From the NCBI RefSeq assembly GCF_026341035.1, contig NZ_JAPEOQ010000002.1, positions 124,001 to 188,000 on the forward strand: 64,000 bases of DNA, given 5' to 3'. The stretch's first letter is position 1; each line of letters begins with the position of its first letter. Under the pieces are notes generated by a model that was not told the DNA's origin, searched no databases, and was given only the letters and a program-made list of their open reading frames with translations. Position numbers and translations under genes: made by a program. Below are positions 16,601-24,020 of the stretch, one piece after another. This DNA is from Streptomyces sp. NBC_01016. Its GTDB lineage: Bacteria; Actinomycetota; Actinomycetes; Streptomycetales; Streptomycetaceae.

Positions 16601-18100
16601 CTGCCCGCCCAGCAGGCCAGGCAGCCGCTGGTCATCGACCCGGCGACCCTCGGCCACCTGCACATCGTCGGCTCGCCGCGCCAGGGCAGGTCGCAGGCGC
16701 TGCGCACCATCGCCGGTGCCATGGCGCTCGCCCACTCCGCCGACAAGCTGCACATGTACGGCATCGACTGCGGCAACGGCGCGCTGCTGCCCATCGAGGG
16801 CCTGCCGCACTGCGGTGCCATCACCCAGCGCACCCAGCCCGACCGCGTCGCCCGGCTGCTGGCCCGCCTCACTAAGGAGCTGACCCGCCGCCAGGAAATG
16901 CTCGCCGCGCGCGGCAGCGCCGACCTGCCGGAGCTCCGCCGCGCGCTGCCGGAGGCCGAACGCCCGCCGCACATCGTGCTGTTCATCGACCGCTGGGAGG
17001 TCTTCGACAAGCAGCTCGGCGAGTACGACTCCGGGAACCTGCTGACCTCCGTCATGAACCTGCTCCGGGACGGCGCGAGCGTCGGCATCCACCTGCTGAT
17101 GACCGGTGACCGTGCGCTGTTCTCCAGCCGGGTCAACGGCTCCACCGAGGACAAGCTCGTCCTCAAGCTGAACGAGAAGTCCGAGTACGGGCAGATCGGC
17201 ATCACCCAGCGCAACGTGCCGGACGAGATCCCGCCGGGCCGCGCCTTCCGCGCCGCCGACAAGGCGGAGGTGCAGATCGCGCTCCTCACGGACAACCCGG
17301 AGGGCCAGGCGCAGGCGGGGGCGCTCCACCAGATCGCCGAACACTGCCGGGCGCAGTCGTCTCAACTCCCGGCTGCGACACGCCCGTTCCGTGTCGACAC
17401 TCTGCCCGACCGGCTCACCTGGGAACAGGCGATCCAGTACGTGCCGCGCCCGCTGCCGTCGCCGCGGTGGGCCATGTCCGGGGTCGGCGGCGACGAACTC
17501 GCCGCGGTGGGCCCCGACTTCTCCGTCACGCCGACGTTCATGGTCTCCGGGCCCGCCCGCTCGGGACGCAGCACGGTCCTGTCGACGCTGGCGATGTCGC
17601 TGCTCTCGGTCGGCGCGCCCCTCGTCATCGGCGCGCCCTCCAGGTCACCGCTGCGCCGGCTCGCCGGGCGGCCCGGCGTCCTCGCGGTCTACGAGGAGTC
17701 CGACATCGACCCCATGGCGCTCGAGCAGGTGCTCGCGTCCGCGCCGAAGGGCGCCGTGGTGATCCTGGACGACGCCGACCTGCTGCTGAAGACGAAGGCC
17801 GAGCCCGTCCTCACCCAGATCGCCAAGTCCGGCGCGGAGAACGGCCGCGGCCTGGTGATCGCGGGCCAGACCGACCGCCTCTCCTCCGGCTTCTCCGGCT
17901 GGCACACGGAGGCCCGCCGCAACCGCTGCGGCCTGCTCCTGAAGCCGCAGAACATGAGCGACGGCGACCTGATCGGCGTCAAGATCCCCCGCAGCCGCCT
18001 GAACGCACCCACCGCCGGGCGGGCGATGCTGCATCTGGGGGACGGGGTGCTGCGGACGGTGCAGGTGCCGGAGACGGTGTTGCCGGCGGCCGAGGGCTGA
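13700..18100 (+). CDS. Type VII secretion FtsK/SpoIIIE ATPase, EccC/EssC-like
   Basis: The GTG at 13700, seven bases after GGAGGA, gives 1466 residues; the upstream extension of the frame to 13544 is unlikely. An N-terminal soluble part (about 1-200, FHA- or ubiquitin-like in character) is followed by two membrane segments (about 234-276) and three FtsK-type ATPase domains. Domain 1 has a complete P-loop GTTGSGKSE (about residue 653) and Walker B LLIVIDEF. Domains 2 and 3 carry GSPRQGRS (about 991) and GPARSGRS (about 1283), with arginine in place of the P-loop lysine. This matches the pattern of one working and two degenerate ATPase modules in EccC motors. It should drive export of the WXG100 and Rhs proteins encoded nearby. 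No EccB, EccD, EccE or mycosin gene is in the window. Confidence 0.88.
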   Translation: MSLMLTVVEAGGDAFDVHLDADPDTPMSAVAEALAGAGGVHRPPEGLGLYADDRLLPGDLRLRDAPLQHASIVGLGRPAGTAAAEPDGLVEVRAVGGPGAGAVHRIDMGEYRIGLGHDGSAQVLRAVPDLPSAVLTVGPGGRCRIAPDASVPGDGSLQLDREKVTEAVAWPVGAQLLVGGALLELALPQKPDAAVQASEDGTGWDYNRPPRLHPAERATRFTLPSPPAPLAARPLPWITAAAPIVMAVVGALVLNRTSMLLFGLLSPVVVVGNYVMSRRSGRQSHSDSVAEFEEKKARIEGDANEALTAERTARRRGFPDPAEVVLTAVGPRRRLWERRATDADFLELRVGTADMDSDVVLHDPTKDEHRRQDPWTAYDVPVTVPLREHHVLGIAGQGPGARSVARWAIAQAAVLHSPRDLQIHLLTTGEQGRDGWSWLRWLPHVRKKSGDTPASIGYGTESCALRVAELTALIAERATATAAERRGKPAGPDVLVVLDGARRLRSLPGVTQILREGPAVGVRAVCLDAEERLLPEECLAVVAEEPGGTIRVGRSGRGTVTGVRPDLVSADYCRSLARAMGPLRDPGGGDEEAAVLPASARLLDVLALDPPQAAGIRGRWLAGGRSTRAAVGVSLDGPFHLDLKRDGPHGLVAGTTGSGKSELLQTIVASLAVANRPDAMTFVLVDYKGGSAFKDCVDLPHTVGMVTDLDAHLVERALVSLTAELTRREHILAAAGAKDIEDYIDLLEREPGSGRDPMPRLLIVIDEFASMVRDLPDFVKGLVNIAQRGRSLGIHLILATQRPSGVVSSEIRANTNLRIALRVTDSGESQDVINSGEAAGISQSNPGRAYVRLGQNSLVPFQSGRVGGRRPGASTISLPAPWAVAVGWEHLGEPLPARPRAAAAPAEVETDLTGLVTAIRAADREMGIPRQHSPWLPPLPEVLVTRDLPAPAPSHYDLQPVPYGVVDLPAQQARQPLVIDPATLGHLHIVGSPRQGRSQALRTIAGAMALAHSADKLHMYGIDCGNGALLPIEGLPHCGAITQRTQPDRVARLLARLTKELTRRQEMLAARGSADLPELRRALPEAERPPHIVLFIDRWEVFDKQLGEYDSGNLLTSVMNLLRDGASVGIHLLMTGDRALFSSRVNGSTEDKLVLKLNEKSEYGQIGITQRNVPDEIPPGRAFRAADKAEVQIALLTDNPEGQAQAGALHQIAEHCRAQSSQLPAATRPFRVDTLPDRLTWEQAIQYVPRPLPSPRWAMSGVGGDELAAVGPDFSVTPTFMVSGPARSGRSTVLSTLAMSLLSVGAPLVIGAPSRSPLRRLAGRPGVLAVYEESDIDPMALEQVLASAPKGAVVILDDADLLLKTKAEPVLTQIAKSGAENGRGLVIAGQTDRLSSGFSGWHTEARRNRCGLLLKPQNMSDGDLIGVKIPRSRLNAPTAGRAMLHLGDGVLRTVQVPETVLPAAEG

Positions 18101-18120
18101 GGCCCTGCGGCAGGTACGAC

Positions 18121-18155
18121 AGAGGGCCCCGCCGATGAGTTCGGCGGGGCCCTCT
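18121..18155. terminator. Strong hairpin terminator after eccC
   Basis: A perfect 15-base stem (AGAGGGCCCCGCCGA with its complement) closes a five-base loop. It lies 20 bases after the ATPase stop and 21 bases before the convergent gene's stop, serving both directions. Confidence 0.85.
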
Positions 18156-18176
18156 GCGGTGTGCGAACCGGGTTCG

Positions 18177-19199
18177 TTACGGCGCGATCCGCCACCGTTG
18201 CACTTCGTCCTCGTGCACGGTGATCCACGTTCCGTCGCCGAGGGCCTTGGCGTCCGGGCCGTCCGGGAACGGGTACCGAATTCGCTGACGAGCGGTCAGG
18301 TCCGCCGTGTCGAGCAGGAAATGCTCGGTCTCCTCGGACCACCATTCCTCGCCCACGGCGGCGATGGCGCGGGACGCGTCGACGAATCCGGAGTCGCCCG
18401 TGATGTACGACTCCTCAGCCGTCCGCAGGCCTTCCGGGCGCACCTCGGACTCGACCTGCGTAGTCCCGTCGGGGAGGACACCGCGCAGTTGCAGCCAACT
18501 GCCGCCGACATCCTGCACCAGCACTCTGTCGTCCTGCGTGGCCGTCACGCGCGCCAAGCCCGATGCGAGTTCCGTGAGGTGCAGGCGGTCGTCCGCGACG
18601 TCCACCTTCCAGGAGTGGGCACTGTCCTGGCCCTGCCCCGCGGACAGGAAGAAGGCCGAGACCCGGGCGAAGGGCGCGTCCAAGGTGTAGGAGGCGGAGA
18701 ACGACGGGAGCGGCGCCTCGTCGAGCACCTTCCCGGTGGCCGATTCGAGGAGGACGCAGCGGTCACCCGGATATTCCCCGGTGCTTCCCGGAGTTCCCGG
18801 AACGACGGCGAGCAGCCGCTGCCCGTCCGGGGTCTCCGCACAGGCCCCGCTGCCGATCGGGCCACCGCCCCAGGGGAAGTGCCTGAAGCTCCATTCCACG
18901 GCGCCGTCGCGCGAGTGGTACGACACCGAGTCCTGCCGGGACACCGCGACGCCGCCCCTGGTCGGTGTCACGTAGGCGCCCTCGTAGAGATCCGTCAGCG
19001 GGACGTGGAGGACGTCGTCGCAGAAGAGCCGCGGCTCGGCGGACGAGCGCAGGGTCCTGACGGACACCAGCTCCGGCGAGCGGGTCACCAGTCGCAGTGT
19101 CCCGTCCCGGAACTGCCGGCCGTCGAATTCTCCCCAGGCCTCCGTGATTCCTTCGACGGTCTCCCGACCGACGAGTTGAGGGGCGATCTCCTCGGGCAT
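18177..19199 (-). CDS. Putative immunity protein for the upstream Rhs deaminase toxin (beta-propeller-like)
   Basis: A 340-residue protein starting at the ATG at 19199, 55 bases after the stop of the deaminase-tipped Rhs gene. It has no signal peptide and is full of short beta-strands ending in aromatic/Asp turns, as in beta-propellers. No known domain is recognised. In polymorphic toxin loci the gene immediately 3' of the toxin normally encodes the immunity protein, and this is the only gene in that place. The role is inferred from position. Its size is larger than most immunity proteins, so a surface or accessory role is possible. Confidence 0.6.
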   Translation of the reverse strand: MPEEIAPQLVGRETVEGITEAWGEFDGRQFRDGTLRLVTRSPELVSVRTLRSSAEPRLFCDDVLHVPLTDLYEGAYVTPTRGGVAVSRQDSVSYHSRDGAVEWSFRHFPWGGGPIGSGACAETPDGQRLLAVVPGTPGSTGEYPGDRCVLLESATGKVLDEAPLPSFSASYTLDAPFARVSAFFLSAGQGQDSAHSWKVDVADDRLHLTELASGLARVTATQDDRVLVQDVGGSWLQLRGVLPDGTTQVESEVRPEGLRTAEESYITGDSGFVDASRAIAAVGEEWWSEETEHFLLDTADLTARQRIRYPFPDGPDAKALGDGTWITVHEDEVQRWRIAP

Positions 19200-19254
19200 C
19201 TGTGCTTCCCGTTCCTGATGGGGTGGTGCGGGCGCCGCCGTGCGCCCGCGGTGG

Positions 19255-22200
19255 TCAACCTGGGAATACGAAGTGCCGGACCTTGGTGCCGGCGTCCCGC
19301 ACGTGAATGGGTCCCTCCACGCGGCCTCCGAATCCCGTGATGAGAGGCTCGCAGATGTCCTCGCACACACTGCGGCTGGCCGCGCCGTGCGTGGGCACCC
19401 GCCCGATCCTGTCGAGGAATTCCAGCAGGTTCTCCTCCGCGTGGCCGGCCAGCATCCTCGGCGGAATGTACTGGTCGTTGGGGAGGAACTTGGCTCCGCG
19501 GGCCTCGACGAGGTCCCGCTGCGCGGGAGTCAGCTTCGCCTTGCTCGTTCCGCCCACCCAGATGTCACCGGTCCTGTCACGGACCGCGGCGACCGTCTGG
19601 CCCGACTGGCCACGCCTGGACAGCACCTTGTTCACGTCGGTGGCCAGGGACTCCAGTTCGTCGCACGGTGCGAGTCCGAGGGCGTCGAACCAGGTGTTGG
19701 GGTTGTGCGGATAGGCGCGGGGGTTGGGAGCGGGCTCCAGGCCCAGCGGGTCCGGCGTCGTGTAGCGGGCGGTCTCCGGGTCGTAGTGCCGGAAGTAGTT
19801 GTAGTGCAGCCCCGTCTCGGGGTCCTCGTACTGTCCCGGGAAACGCAGCGGTGTGTGGGCGATCGCGTCCCGGTTGCGTGTGGTGACGCCCCACAGGGTG
19901 GCGCGGGAGCGCCAGGCGATGCCGCCGCGTTCGTCGACGAGTTCGGTGGGGGTGCCGACGAGGTCGGTGACGATGGCGAAGAAGCGGGAGTCGAACTCGT
20001 CCTGGCTCCTCGGCTTCCGCTCCAGCTGCGTGAGCGGGCGGTGGCCGTCGTGGTCCCAGGTGAGGATGACGCCGGTGGTGCTGTCCCGCTGCTCGGCGAG
20101 ACGCGTCTCGTCCCAGGTGAAGTACACCGCCTCGGCCACCGAACCGTCCTCCGCCATACGGTACTTGGCGGTCCGGCGCCCCATCGGGTCGTACGTGTAG
20201 TGCCAGCGGGTGCCGTCGGGGGTGACGCAGGCGAGGAGGTGGTCCTCGGCGTCCCACTCGTAGCGCCAGGTGTCGGGCTTCTTCGACAGGCGGCGCTTCT
20301 GCCGCAGCACCATGCGGCCGGCGTCGTCGTACTCGTAGCGGACCGCGCCGGCGGAGAGCAGCCGGGTCTCGGTGTAGGTGCGGGGGCCCCGGGCGTCGGT
20401 GCGGTGCGCCTTGTCGGGCCAGTCGGCCTCGGTCTGGTTGCCCGCCCGGTCGTAGGCGTAGGACTCGGTCCAGCCATCGGCGGTGACCGTCAACGGGCGG
20501 CCCGCCGGGTCCAGTTCCATCCGTCGGCTGGTCCCCGTCACCTCGTCGGTGACGGAGGTGACGTAGTCGTCCGCCCGGTACGCGTAGGTGCGGGCCCGGA
20601 CGTCCCCGCCCGGGGCGGCCACCCGCTGTGCGACGGGGCGCCCTGCCGGGTCCCAGGCCGTGGTCAGGGCGACCGGCGATGCGGCGGCGCCCAGGGAGCG
20701 GACGAGCTCGTGGCCGAGGAGGTCGTGCGCGAACTCCATCCGGTGGCCGTCGGAGGCCAGGGAGCTGCGGTTGCCCGCCCCGTCGTAGGCGAGTTCGGTG
20801 TACGCGCCGGTGGGAGTGGTGCGGGAGGTGCGGCGCCCCATGATGTCGTAGGTGTAGCGGGTGGTGCGGCCGTCGACCGTCTCCGACAGCGGGTTGCCCG
20901 TGATGTCCCGCTCGAAGGCGAGCGTGGACGTGGGGGAGGCCGCGCGGACCAGCGCGCCCGCCGCATCGTAGGTGTACTCGGTCCGCACCCCGGCCGCGTC
21001 CTTGGCCGTCAGCTGGCTGAGCTCGTTGTACGTGTAGCCGATCTCCTGGCCCAGCGGCGTCGTGCGCGCAGTGACCCGGCCCAACGCGTCGTGGGCGTAA
21101 CGGATCTCGCGGTTGTCGAAGTCGGTTTCCTTGGTGAGGTTGCCGGCGCTGTCGTAGACGTAGTCCCACTCCAGGCCCTGCGGGTTGGTGACCCGGGTGA
21201 GGCGGAGCTGGGCGTCGTAGGCGAAGGTGCACCGGGCGCCGTCGGGCTCGGTACGGGCCGCGAGCCGGTCGAAGTGCGTGTACGCGAAACGGGCGGTGTT
21301 GCCCGCGGCGTCGGTGCGCGTGAGGCAGTTGCCCTCGCCGTCCCAGGTGAGACGTTCGGTGCGGCCGTCGGGACCGGTGCGTTCCGCTACGCGGCCCTCG
21401 ACGGTCCACACGGTGCGGGTGACCGCGCCCAGCGGGTCGGTGAGGGTGACGGGACGACCGAACGCGTCGCGCTCGATCAGGGCGGTTCCGCCGGAGGCGT
21501 CGGTCACGGAGAGGGGCAGGCCGGCGCCGTCGTTCTCGTACGCGGCCGCGGCGCCCGCGGCGTCGATCGCGGTCGCGATGGCACCCGCACGGTCATGGGT
21601 GAACCGAAGGGCGGCGCCGTTCGGCCCGGTCATGACGGTGGGGTTGCCCCGCTCGTCGTACTCGCACGTCCACGTCGTCCCGTCGTGGCCGGTCGAGGCG
21701 AGCGGCAGGTTCAACTCGTTGTACGTCGCCGAGGACCTGCTGCCGTCCGGGAGCTCGACGACCGTGGAGTTGTGCGCCCGGTCGTATTCGTAGCGAGTGG
21801 TGTTGCCGAGGGCGTCGGTGCGGGCCAGCAGGTTGTCATAGCGGTCCCACTCGGAGGTGGTGGTGTGGCCCAGGGGGTCCGTCTCACCGACGACTTGGTG
21901 GTGGTCGTTGAGCTGGTAGACGGTCGTGGCGCCGCAGGCGTCGGTGTAGTGGGTGCGATTCCCGACGGGGTCGTAGGACCAGCGGGAGGAGAGGTACCCC
22001 TCGGGGCCGATGGTCTCGGTGACGCGGTCGGCGTCGTCGTAGACGTACCGGTAGACGGAGCCGTTGCGGTCGGTCCAGGAGGTGATGCGGGACTGGTCGT
22101 CGTAGCCGAACACCAGCGCCTTGCGCGAGGAGTTGACGACGTGGGAGAGGTTGCCGTCCGCGTCGTGCTCGTAGGACATGACCTCGACGGGGCCCTCGGG

Positions 22201-23745
22201 CGTGGAGACCGAGAGGCCGGTGATGAGGCCGGCGATGCAGTGGGCCTGGACGCGGTAGCCGCTGGAGTGGGCCAGTTCGGTGGGGGTGCCGTCCTCCAGT
22301 CGGGAGATGGTGACGGTGTTGTCGTTGCGGTCGTGCCAACGGGTCAGCCAGTAGTGGCCGTTCTCGTCGTCGGGGTGATCCGCGAAGGTCTGGACGAGAC
22401 CCGAGTGGGGGTCGGCGACGCGGTAGGTGACCCGGCCCGTGGCGTCGTCCGTTCCCGCGCAGGTCAGGGGAAGGCGGTCGCCTTCCTCGGGCCACACCGG
22501 CTCGTCGGTGTCGGAGGTGGGGAGGCTCGGGTAGGTGAGGATCGAGCCGTCCTCGCGGGCCCATGAGACCCGTCCGCGGTCGTCGATCTCCAGGCGTTCG
22601 TCGAGGGTGGAGGCCCAGGACGGGCCGAAGAACTGGCCGTAGCGGTAGGTCGACAGATGCGTACGGGAGATCGTCAGCGGCAGCACGCCGGGCAGCGACA
22701 GATCGGTCTGCGGCAGCACCATCTCACCGCTGGCCACATCGACCGGGTCGGTCTTGCAGGTACGGCTGCCCAGACCACGGCCGACGAAGCGGGTGTTGGC
22801 CGTCTTGATCGGGACGGTCTTGACGCCCTTGAGGGCCGAACCGATCCCTCCAAGTCCCTTGAGCAGCGCACCGCCGCCCGCGACCAGGCCCACGACGCCG
22901 AGGATGATCTCGCCGATGTTCCAGTCGCCGGTCTCCGCCATGATCGACATATTGATGCCCAGTGATGCCGCCCCGGCGACGACGGCACCGATCGTGAGCG
23001 CGATACCCAGCCCCTGAAGCCCGGGAATCAGCAGCGCGAGCACGCCCAACACCGCGCTGATGATGGCGAGCGCCTTGCTGAACGCCTTCTTGATCTTGTC
23101 CCAGAGGCTGTAGCCGGCGACGGACTCGTCCCGCGCGTCGTCCAGCTTCTGCGCGGCTACGGAGGCGTCCTCCTCGCGCACTTGGCGTGCGTCCTCGGCG
23201 AGCATGCGGGCCGCGTCGAGATCGGCCTGCGCGTCATCGGCCTGGGCCTGGGCGCCGGACTGCTTGCTGTGCGCCTCGTCCAGGGCGCGCCGAGTGCTGG
23301 CCCGTGCCGCCTTGTCGTCCGGCGGATGCTTCACCCCGTCGAGGTGACTGATGTCGGCACCGGCAGCCCGCACCACGTCGGTGGCGGACTCAAGGCGTTC
23401 CTTGGCCTCGCGGCCCTTCTCCAGGGCGTTGTCGGCATTGCGCTGCTGGTCGCGCAGCGAATGCACGTACGTGTCCAGGGCGCCGGCGGCCTGGTCGTAC
23501 GAACTGTGCAGTTTTCGCACCTGGTTGGCCAGGTCGCCCAGCTTTTCCCGGAGCTTGTCCATCGTCTTGCCCTCGCCGGTCTGATTGTTCTCCAGACCGG
23601 AGACGAGAGGCAGGGCATCGCCCGCGTTGTCCGCTACGGAACGGTACTGGCGGGCGAGATCGCCGAGCATGTCCGCATCGCCCGGGGTCGGGTCGTCCGA
23701 GAATCCGAAGACATCTTCCCAGTCGGACACCGCAGGCCGAGTCAT
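19255..23745 (-). CDS. Type VII-associated Rhs/YD-repeat polymorphic toxin 1, deaminase-like tip
   Basis: With the ATG at 23745 the protein has 1496 residues; ATG 23751 is an alternative, but alignment with the paralogue leader favours 23745. Residues 1-110 form a helical, WXG100-like targeting segment resembling the type VII secretion signal domain of Rhs toxins. A long coiled coil follows, then hydrophobic segments (about 225-310), a DUF6531-type start of the shell (KTDPVDVASGEM), many YD repeats, and the RHS core ending in DPLGL and WFDALGL. The tip of about 110 residues has HAEE (about H1435, E1437) and a cysteine pair C1461/C1465 after an SR dipeptide. That is the arrangement of cytidine-deaminase-fold toxins, closest by eye to the XOO_2897-type group. 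The target base and nucleic acid cannot be read. Confidence 0.85.
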   Translation of the reverse strand: MTRPAVSDWEDVFGFSDDPTPGDADMLGDLARQYRSVADNAGDALPLVSGLENNQTGEGKTMDKLREKLGDLANQVRKLHSSYDQAAGALDTYVHSLRDQQRNADNALEKGREAKERLESATDVVRAAGADISHLDGVKHPPDDKAARASTRRALDEAHSKQSGAQAQADDAQADLDAARMLAEDARQVREEDASVAAQKLDDARDESVAGYSLWDKIKKAFSKALAIISAVLGVLALLIPGLQGLGIALTIGAVVAGAASLGINMSIMAETGDWNIGEIILGVVGLVAGGGALLKGLGGIGSALKGVKTVPIKTANTRFVGRGLGSRTCKTDPVDVASGEMVLPQTDLSLPGVLPLTISRTHLSTYRYGQFFGPSWASTLDERLEIDDRGRVSWAREDGSILTYPSLPTSDTDEPVWPEEGDRLPLTCAGTDDATGRVTYRVADPHSGLVQTFADHPDDENGHYWLTRWHDRNDNTVTISRLEDGTPTELAHSSGYRVQAHCIAGLITGLSVSTPEGPVEVMSYEHDADGNLSHVVNSSRKALVFGYDDQSRITSWTDRNGSVYRYVYDDADRVTETIGPEGYLSSRWSYDPVGNRTHYTDACGATTVYQLNDHHQVVGETDPLGHTTTSEWDRYDNLLARTDALGNTTRYEYDRAHNSTVVELPDGSRSSATYNELNLPLASTGHDGTTWTCEYDERGNPTVMTGPNGAALRFTHDRAGAIATAIDAAGAAAAYENDGAGLPLSVTDASGGTALIERDAFGRPVTLTDPLGAVTRTVWTVEGRVAERTGPDGRTERLTWDGEGNCLTRTDAAGNTARFAYTHFDRLAARTEPDGARCTFAYDAQLRLTRVTNPQGLEWDYVYDSAGNLTKETDFDNREIRYAHDALGRVTARTTPLGQEIGYTYNELSQLTAKDAAGVRTEYTYDAAGALVRAASPTSTLAFERDITGNPLSETVDGRTTRYTYDIMGRRTSRTTPTGAYTELAYDGAGNRSSLASDGHRMEFAHDLLGHELVRSLGAAASPVALTTAWDPAGRPVAQRVAAPGGDVRARTYAYRADDYVTSVTDEVTGTSRRMELDPAGRPLTVTADGWTESYAYDRAGNQTEADWPDKAHRTDARGPRTYTETRLLSAGAVRYEYDDAGRMVLRQKRRLSKKPDTWRYEWDAEDHLLACVTPDGTRWHYTYDPMGRRTAKYRMAEDGSVAEAVYFTWDETRLAEQRDSTTGVILTWDHDGHRPLTQLERKPRSQDEFDSRFFAIVTDLVGTPTELVDERGGIAWRSRATLWGVTTRNRDAIAHTPLRFPGQYEDPETGLHYNYFRHYDPETARYTTPDPLGLEPAPNPRAYPHNPNTWFDALGLAPCDELESLATDVNKVLSRRGQSGQTVAAVRDRTGDIWVGGTSKAKLTPAQRDLVEARGAKFLPNDQYIPPRMLAGHAEENLLEFLDRIGRVPTHGAASRSVCEDICEPLITGFGGRVEGPIHVRDAGTKVRHFVFPG

Positions 23746-23884
23746 GGCCATTTCCCACTTTCTTTTGGCCGGTTCCGGGCAGACCGGCAACGGCTATTGC
23801 ATTCGGTAACGAACGGTCGGGTTTCTTGCTCGCCAAAGGAACTGCGCTTTCTCCTGCGGCACGTCGACGTGCCGTCCACCGCGC

Positions 23885-23992
23885 TCAGCTCGTCCGCGCC
23901 GGTGCAGGTGCACCCCCGCGCAGGGGTGGCACATCGCCCCCGTAGATCTTCACGAGTCCCGTCGACCGGACGACGTGATCGGTCCAGGCCAT
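23885..23992 (-). pseudogene. Truncated immunity-gene remnant
   Basis: A start codon with an ideal ribosome site (GGAGGG, six bases before ATG 23992) follows the second Rhs toxin by 28 bases, where its immunity gene is expected. The frame ends after 35 residues. The N-terminus (MAWTDHVVRSTGLVKIYGG) looks like the beginning of a normal cytosolic immunity protein. Shifting frame at the run of five G bases near 23905 extends it with further sense codons to about 23804. I therefore read it as a frameshifted, 3'-deleted immunity gene. The family is not certain, and a genuine micro-ORF is possible. Confidence 0.45.
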
Positions 23993-24020
23993 GTGCCGCC
24001 CTCCGGTCGGTACGCGCGAT

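Noticed and set aside
19240..22566. 1108-codon open frame opposite the first Rhs gene
   Set aside because: Long antisense frames are common opposite high-GC repeats; the product is Val/Gly/Arg-rich with no domain and the Rhs frame is certain.
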